Source: Bacteroidota bacterium (GTDB taxonomy: Bacteria; Bacteroidota; Bacteroidia; Chitinophagales; Chitinophagaceae). From it: 7,987 nucleotides of DNA. Positions 4,937-7,987 of this stretch are shown piece by piece. The stretch's first letter is position 1. Every line of letters begins with the position of its first letter. Position numbers and translations under genes: made by a program. The stretch lies in the NCBI GenBank assembly GCA_026391115.1, contig JAPLER010000346.1:1-7987 (forward strand), written 5' to 3'. The notes beneath the pieces are model-generated. The model did no database searches and was not told where the DNA came from. It saw nothing but the letters and a program-made list of their open reading frames with translations.

Positions 4937-7150
4937 ATGAAAAAAACAATAACTATTGCTCTAATTTTTAGTTCTCTCTTATCATTTTCACAAGAAAAGC
5001 ATTTAAAAAATATTCAAAAATTAACTTTCGGTGGTGATAATGCTGAAGCATATTTTAGTCCTAATGGCAAAAAGCTTACAATGCAAGTAACCAACAAAGC
5101 AATGAATGTAAGTTGCGACCAAATTTATAGTTTGACCCTAAGTGATACACCTTACTCTACTCAAAAACTCCACTTAGTTTCTACTGGAAAAGGAAGAACT
5201 ACTTGCTCATTTTTTATGCCTGATGGCAAACATATATTATATGCTTCCACACACTCAAAAGATGCCAATTGTCCACCTGCACCAAAACAAAGAAGTGATG
5301 GAAAATACTTATGGCCTATTTACTCAGAATTTGATATTTATGTTGCAGATTTAAAAGGAAATATTGTTAGGCGATTAACCAATATTGATGGATATGATGC
5401 TGAAGCTGTAGTTTCTCCCAATGGCAAAAAAATAGCTTTTACAAGCACTCGTAGCGGCGACCTTGAAATTTGGACAATGGATATTGATGGTGAGAATCTA
5501 AAACAAATCACAAATGGATTAGGCTACGATGGTGGTGCGTTTTTCTCTCATGATAGCAAGAAACTTGTGTTTAGAGCTTCTCGACCAAAAACAGAAGAAG
5601 AAATTGCTGAGTACAAAGGTTTGTTAAAAGAAAATTTAGTTGCCCCTGTAAATATGGAAATCTATACTTGCAATGTAGATGGTAGCAATCTAAAACAAAT
5701 AACACATTTGGGAAAGGCTAATTGGGCTCCTTATTTTTTACCAAATGATAAAGGCATTATCTTCTCATCAAATCATCATTCAAAACGCGGTTATGATTTT
5801 CATTTATATACAGTAGATACCAATGGAAATAACTTAGAGCAAATTACTTACAAAAGTGAATTTAATGCTTTTGCAATGTTTTCAAATGATGGAAAAAAAT
5901 TGGTTTTTTCTAGTAATAGAATGCAAGATGCACCTCGCGAAACCAATGTATTTTTAGCAGATTGGATAGATACTGATAAAACAGAAAATGCAAATACAAC
6001 TTTGGTTAAAACCCATATTTCCTATTTGTCTAGTGATGATTTACAAGGCAGATTAGCTGGCAGTAAAAATGAACTTAAAGCCGCAGAATATATTGGAGGT
6101 ATTTTCAAAGAAAATGGCTTATCAACTTATCTATCTAAATCATATTTACACCCATTTGAGTATAGTTTTTCCAAAAACCCACACACAGATTCTATTAAAG
6201 AAACAGTTAATGCCAATAATGTTGTAGGATTTTTAGACAACAAAAGCAACAAAACAATTGTAATTGGTGCACATTACGACCATTTAGGTTTTAATGAACA
6301 TCATCATTCTACAAAACCAAATTCTACAGAGATACATAATGGAGCCGATGACAACGCATCTGGTGTTGCTGGTGTTCTAGAACTTTCTAGAATGCTTTCA
6401 AAAAATAAATCTAAAGAAAAATATAACTATTTATTTGTTTGTTTTTCTGGAGAAGAAGATGGTTTAATGGGTTCAAAAGCTATTGTAGAAGAATTAAAAA
6501 AGAATAATTCAAACATTACTGCAATGCTAAATATGGATATGATTGGAAGATTAGATAGTATGAATAATTTGATTGTTGGTGGCATTGGCACATCGCCATC
6601 TTTTGGAGAAATAGTTCAAAATAATAAACCTGCGGGTTTTGCAATAACCCTTGATAGCAGTGGCGTTGGACCAACAGACCATACCTCATTCTATTTAAAA
6701 AATATTCCTGTACTTAATTTTTTTACTGGCACTCACACAGATTATCATAAACCAACTGATGATGATAATAAGATTAACTACAACGGTGAAACAAAAATTG
6801 TTGATTATATATTTAGAATAGTAACAGACCTTGATGCAAAAGAAAATTTAGAGTTTACAAAAACCAAAACTACAACTGGCAAAACAGCACCAAAATATAA
6901 AGTAACCTTAGGTGTAATGCCAGATTATAAAGATTATGGTGATGGATTGCATATTGAAGCTGTAATTGATAATAGACCTGCACAAAAAGCTGGATTAAAA
7001 GAAGGAGACATTATTATTAAAATTGGCGATTGTACAATTAAAGAAGTTTATAGTTATATGGATTGTTTGTCAAAAATTAATTCTGGCGAATCTAAAAAAG
7101 TGACTTTTTTAAGGGAAGCAAAACAACAAGAGGTAATAGTGGAATTTTAA
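4937..7150 (+). CDS. Secreted M28 metallopeptidase with N-terminal TolB-like propeller and C-terminal PDZ domain
   Basis: A 737-aa exported protein. Residues 1-18 are a Sec signal peptide, with likely cleavage after SFS before Gln19. Residues about 27-345 hold six PD40/TolB-like blades with recurring motifs such as SPNGKKL, SPNGKKIAFTSTR, DGENLKQIT, DGSNLKQIT and SNDGKKLVFSSNR. Residues about 355-635 are a zinc peptidase of family M28 with all expected metal ligands and the catalytic Glu: H446 and D448 in GAHYDHLG, D471/D472 in NGADDNASG, E506-E507 in FSGEEDG, D534 in NMDMIG and H604 in TDYHKPTDD. Residues about 657-737 form a PDZ domain (IEAVIDNRPAQKAGLKEGDIIIKI). Expected activity is aminopeptidase-like cleavage of peptides in the periplasm or outside the cell; the propeller and PDZ probably bind substrate or partners. 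No type IX sorting domain is present. The ATG at 4937 is chosen over an in-frame TTG at 4922 because it begins a normal signal peptide and the TTG overlaps the promoter box. Confidence 0.92.
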   Translation: MKKTITIALIFSSLLSFSQEKHLKNIQKLTFGGDNAEAYFSPNGKKLTMQVTNKAMNVSCDQIYSLTLSDTPYSTQKLHLVSTGKGRTTCSFFMPDGKHILYASTHSKDANCPPAPKQRSDGKYLWPIYSEFDIYVADLKGNIVRRLTNIDGYDAEAVVSPNGKKIAFTSTRSGDLEIWTMDIDGENLKQITNGLGYDGGAFFSHDSKKLVFRASRPKTEEEIAEYKGLLKENLVAPVNMEIYTCNVDGSNLKQITHLGKANWAPYFLPNDKGIIFSSNHHSKRGYDFHLYTVDTNGNNLEQITYKSEFNAFAMFSNDGKKLVFSSNRMQDAPRETNVFLADWIDTDKTENANTTLVKTHISYLSSDDLQGRLAGSKNELKAAEYIGGIFKENGLSTYLSKSYLHPFEYSFSKNPHTDSIKETVNANNVVGFLDNKSNKTIVIGAHYDHLGFNEHHHSTKPNSTEIHNGADDNASGVAGVLELSRMLSKNKSKEKYNYLFVCFSGEEDGLMGSKAIVEELKKNNSNITAMLNMDMIGRLDSMNNLIVGGIGTSPSFGEIVQNNKPAGFAITLDSSGVGPTDHTSFYLKNIPVLNFFTGTHTDYHKPTDDDNKINYNGETKIVDYIFRIVTDLDAKENLEFTKTKTTTGKTAPKYKVTLGVMPDYKDYGDGLHIEAVIDNRPAQKAGLKEGDIIIKIGDCTIKEVYSYMDCLSKINSGESKKVTFLREAKQQEVIVEF

Positions 7151-7184
7151 ATACAGTTATAAATAATAAAAAAGTGTCACCCAC

Positions 7185-7192
7185 TATATTTG
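7185..7192 (+). promoter_or_regulatory. Bacteroidota-type -7 box of the MlaD gene
   Basis: TATATTTG is a perfect TAnnTTTG match and is identical to the box upstream of the lipoprotein gene. It stands four bases (7193-7196) before ATG 7197, so transcription should begin at the start codon. No TTTG -33 element is seen upstream in the 46-bp gap after the peptidase gene. No clear terminator hairpin is visible in that gap, so readthrough from the peptidase gene is also possible. Confidence 0.55.
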
Positions 7193-7196
7193 CCAA

Positions 7197-7987
7197 ATGA
7201 AAGTAAGTAATGAAACTAAAGTTGGTGCTTTAACAGCCATTGCTATTGTATTTTTAGTATTGGGTTATAACTTTTTGCGTGGCAGAACTTTATTTAAAAC
7301 TGGAAATTTTTTATATGCAAAATTTACTGACACCAAAGGTTTAATGGTAAGTAATGGTGTATTTGTGAATGGTTATCAGGTAGGTAGTGTCTATGAAATT
7401 GAAAATGAAGATCAAGGTTTAAGAACTATTCTTGTGGGTATAAAACTAAAAGATAATTATAACATACCAGATAATTCTTTGGCATCCATTGCAGACAATC
7501 CATTGGGTAGTCCAAAAATTGATATTGCATTGGGTACTAGCAAATCTTTTTTAAAAAGTGGAGATTATATTAAAAGTGAGAATAGTTTGGGTTTAATGGG
7601 AACTATTGCAAACCAACTTGCACCTGTAACAGACAATTTAAAGACAACATTACACAGCCTTGATAGTGCTTTAAGAAATATCAACAGCATATTTGACCCC
7701 AATACAAAAAATAATGTGCAAGAAGCAATAGCTAACATTACAAAGATCACAGATATGTTGGCACAATCTAGTGTATCATTAAACACGATGCTTGAAAAAC
7801 AAAATGGTTCTATTGCCCAAAGTATGAACAATGTAAATGCGTTTACAAAAAACTTGGCTAACCAAAATGAAAAAATAAGTGCTACACTTGACAATGTAAA
7901 AACAACTACAAGTAATTTAAGTGAAGCTGATTTTAAGGGTACCATTGATAATCTAAAACAAGCTATTGCTACATTAAATACCACAGC
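7197..7987 (+). CDS. MlaD/MCE-family lipid transport protein (5' part, runs off the window)
   Basis: From ATG 7197 the frame stays open to the right edge, giving 263 residues without a stop. The protein begins MKVSNETKVGALTAIAIVFL, a short cytoplasmic end followed by one membrane anchor at about residues 10-27. An MCE domain follows at about 38-125 (KGLMVSNGVFVNGYQVGSVYEI, then NSLASIADNPLGSPKIDIALG). From about residue 135 it is polar and helical with many regularly spaced Leu, Ile and Asn residues (TDNLKTTLHSLDSALRNI, LDNVKTTTSNL), as in the long helical part that forms needle- or tube-like assemblies in MCE proteins. MCE proteins sit in the inner membrane facing the periplasm and, with an MlaE-type permease and MlaF-type ATPase, move phospholipids or other lipids between membranes. 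Those partners are not in the window. Its full length cannot be told. Confidence 0.9.
   Translation, partial: MKVSNETKVGALTAIAIVFLVLGYNFLRGRTLFKTGNFLYAKFTDTKGLMVSNGVFVNGYQVGSVYEIENEDQGLRTILVGIKLKDNYNIPDNSLASIADNPLGSPKIDIALGTSKSFLKSGDYIKSENSLGLMGTIANQLAPVTDNLKTTLHSLDSALRNINSIFDPNTKNNVQEAIANITKITDMLAQSSVSLNTMLEKQNGSIAQSMNNVNAFTKNLANQNEKISATLDNVKTTTSNLSEADFKGTIDNLKQAIATLNTT

Noticed and set aside
7565..7984. Minus-strand open frame of 139 codons at the right end
   Set aside because: It is hydrophobic and could be mistaken for a membrane protein, but it is the complement of the repetitive helical part of the MlaD gene, which has a start, promoter box, membrane anchor and MCE domain.
1..7987. Mobile element, CRISPR array, tRNA/rRNA or defence system
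   Set aside because: No transposase, integrase, direct-repeat array, cloverleaf or toxin-antitoxin-like gene pair was seen on either strand.

Overview
The window is AT-rich (by eye roughly one third G+C). Its gene content is typical of Bacteroidota: a NatA/NatB-like ABC exporter, a LuxE-type acyl-protein synthetase, a UbiA-like membrane protein, a secreted M28 peptidase with propeller and PDZ domains, and an MCE/MlaD protein. Start sites lack Shine-Dalgarno sequences, and several genes carry a TAnnTTTG-like promoter box just upstream, both of which are Bacteroidota traits. The proteins read most like Chitinophagaceae or a close relative, but that family-level placement is an inference from memory of protein style.

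Layout. Positions 1-91 hold the last 29 codons of an unidentified plus-strand gene, which ends inside a strong bidirectional hairpin terminator (79-108). A minus-strand cluster then runs from 3492 down to 127: LuxE-like acyl-protein synthetase, ABC ATPase, ABC-2 permease. The ATPase and permease are 19 bp apart and surely form one exporter. LuxE lies about 90 bp upstream of the ATPase start and may have its own transcript. At 3493-3512 transcription diverges into a plus-strand series: a small lipoprotein, a UbiA-like polytopic membrane protein 4 bp behind it, the secreted M28 peptidase, and the 5' part of an MlaD-type gene that runs off the right edge.

How the genes may work together. Most products act at the envelope: an inner-membrane exporter, a lipoprotein, a polytopic membrane protein, an exported metallopeptidase and an MCE lipid-transport protein. 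Apart from the ATPase/permease pair and perhaps the lipoprotein/UbiA-like pair, nothing in the sequence ties them into one pathway. I see no mobile element, CRISPR array, RNA gene or defence system, and no convincing undescribed multi-gene system. The points most worth a second look are the identical TAnnTTTG-like box, 4 nt, ATG geometry at three genes (suggesting leaderless mRNAs), the UbiA-like protein that keeps only the second Asp-rich motif, the propeller-M28-PDZ fusion, and a LuxE homologue with no lux reductase or transferase in the window.
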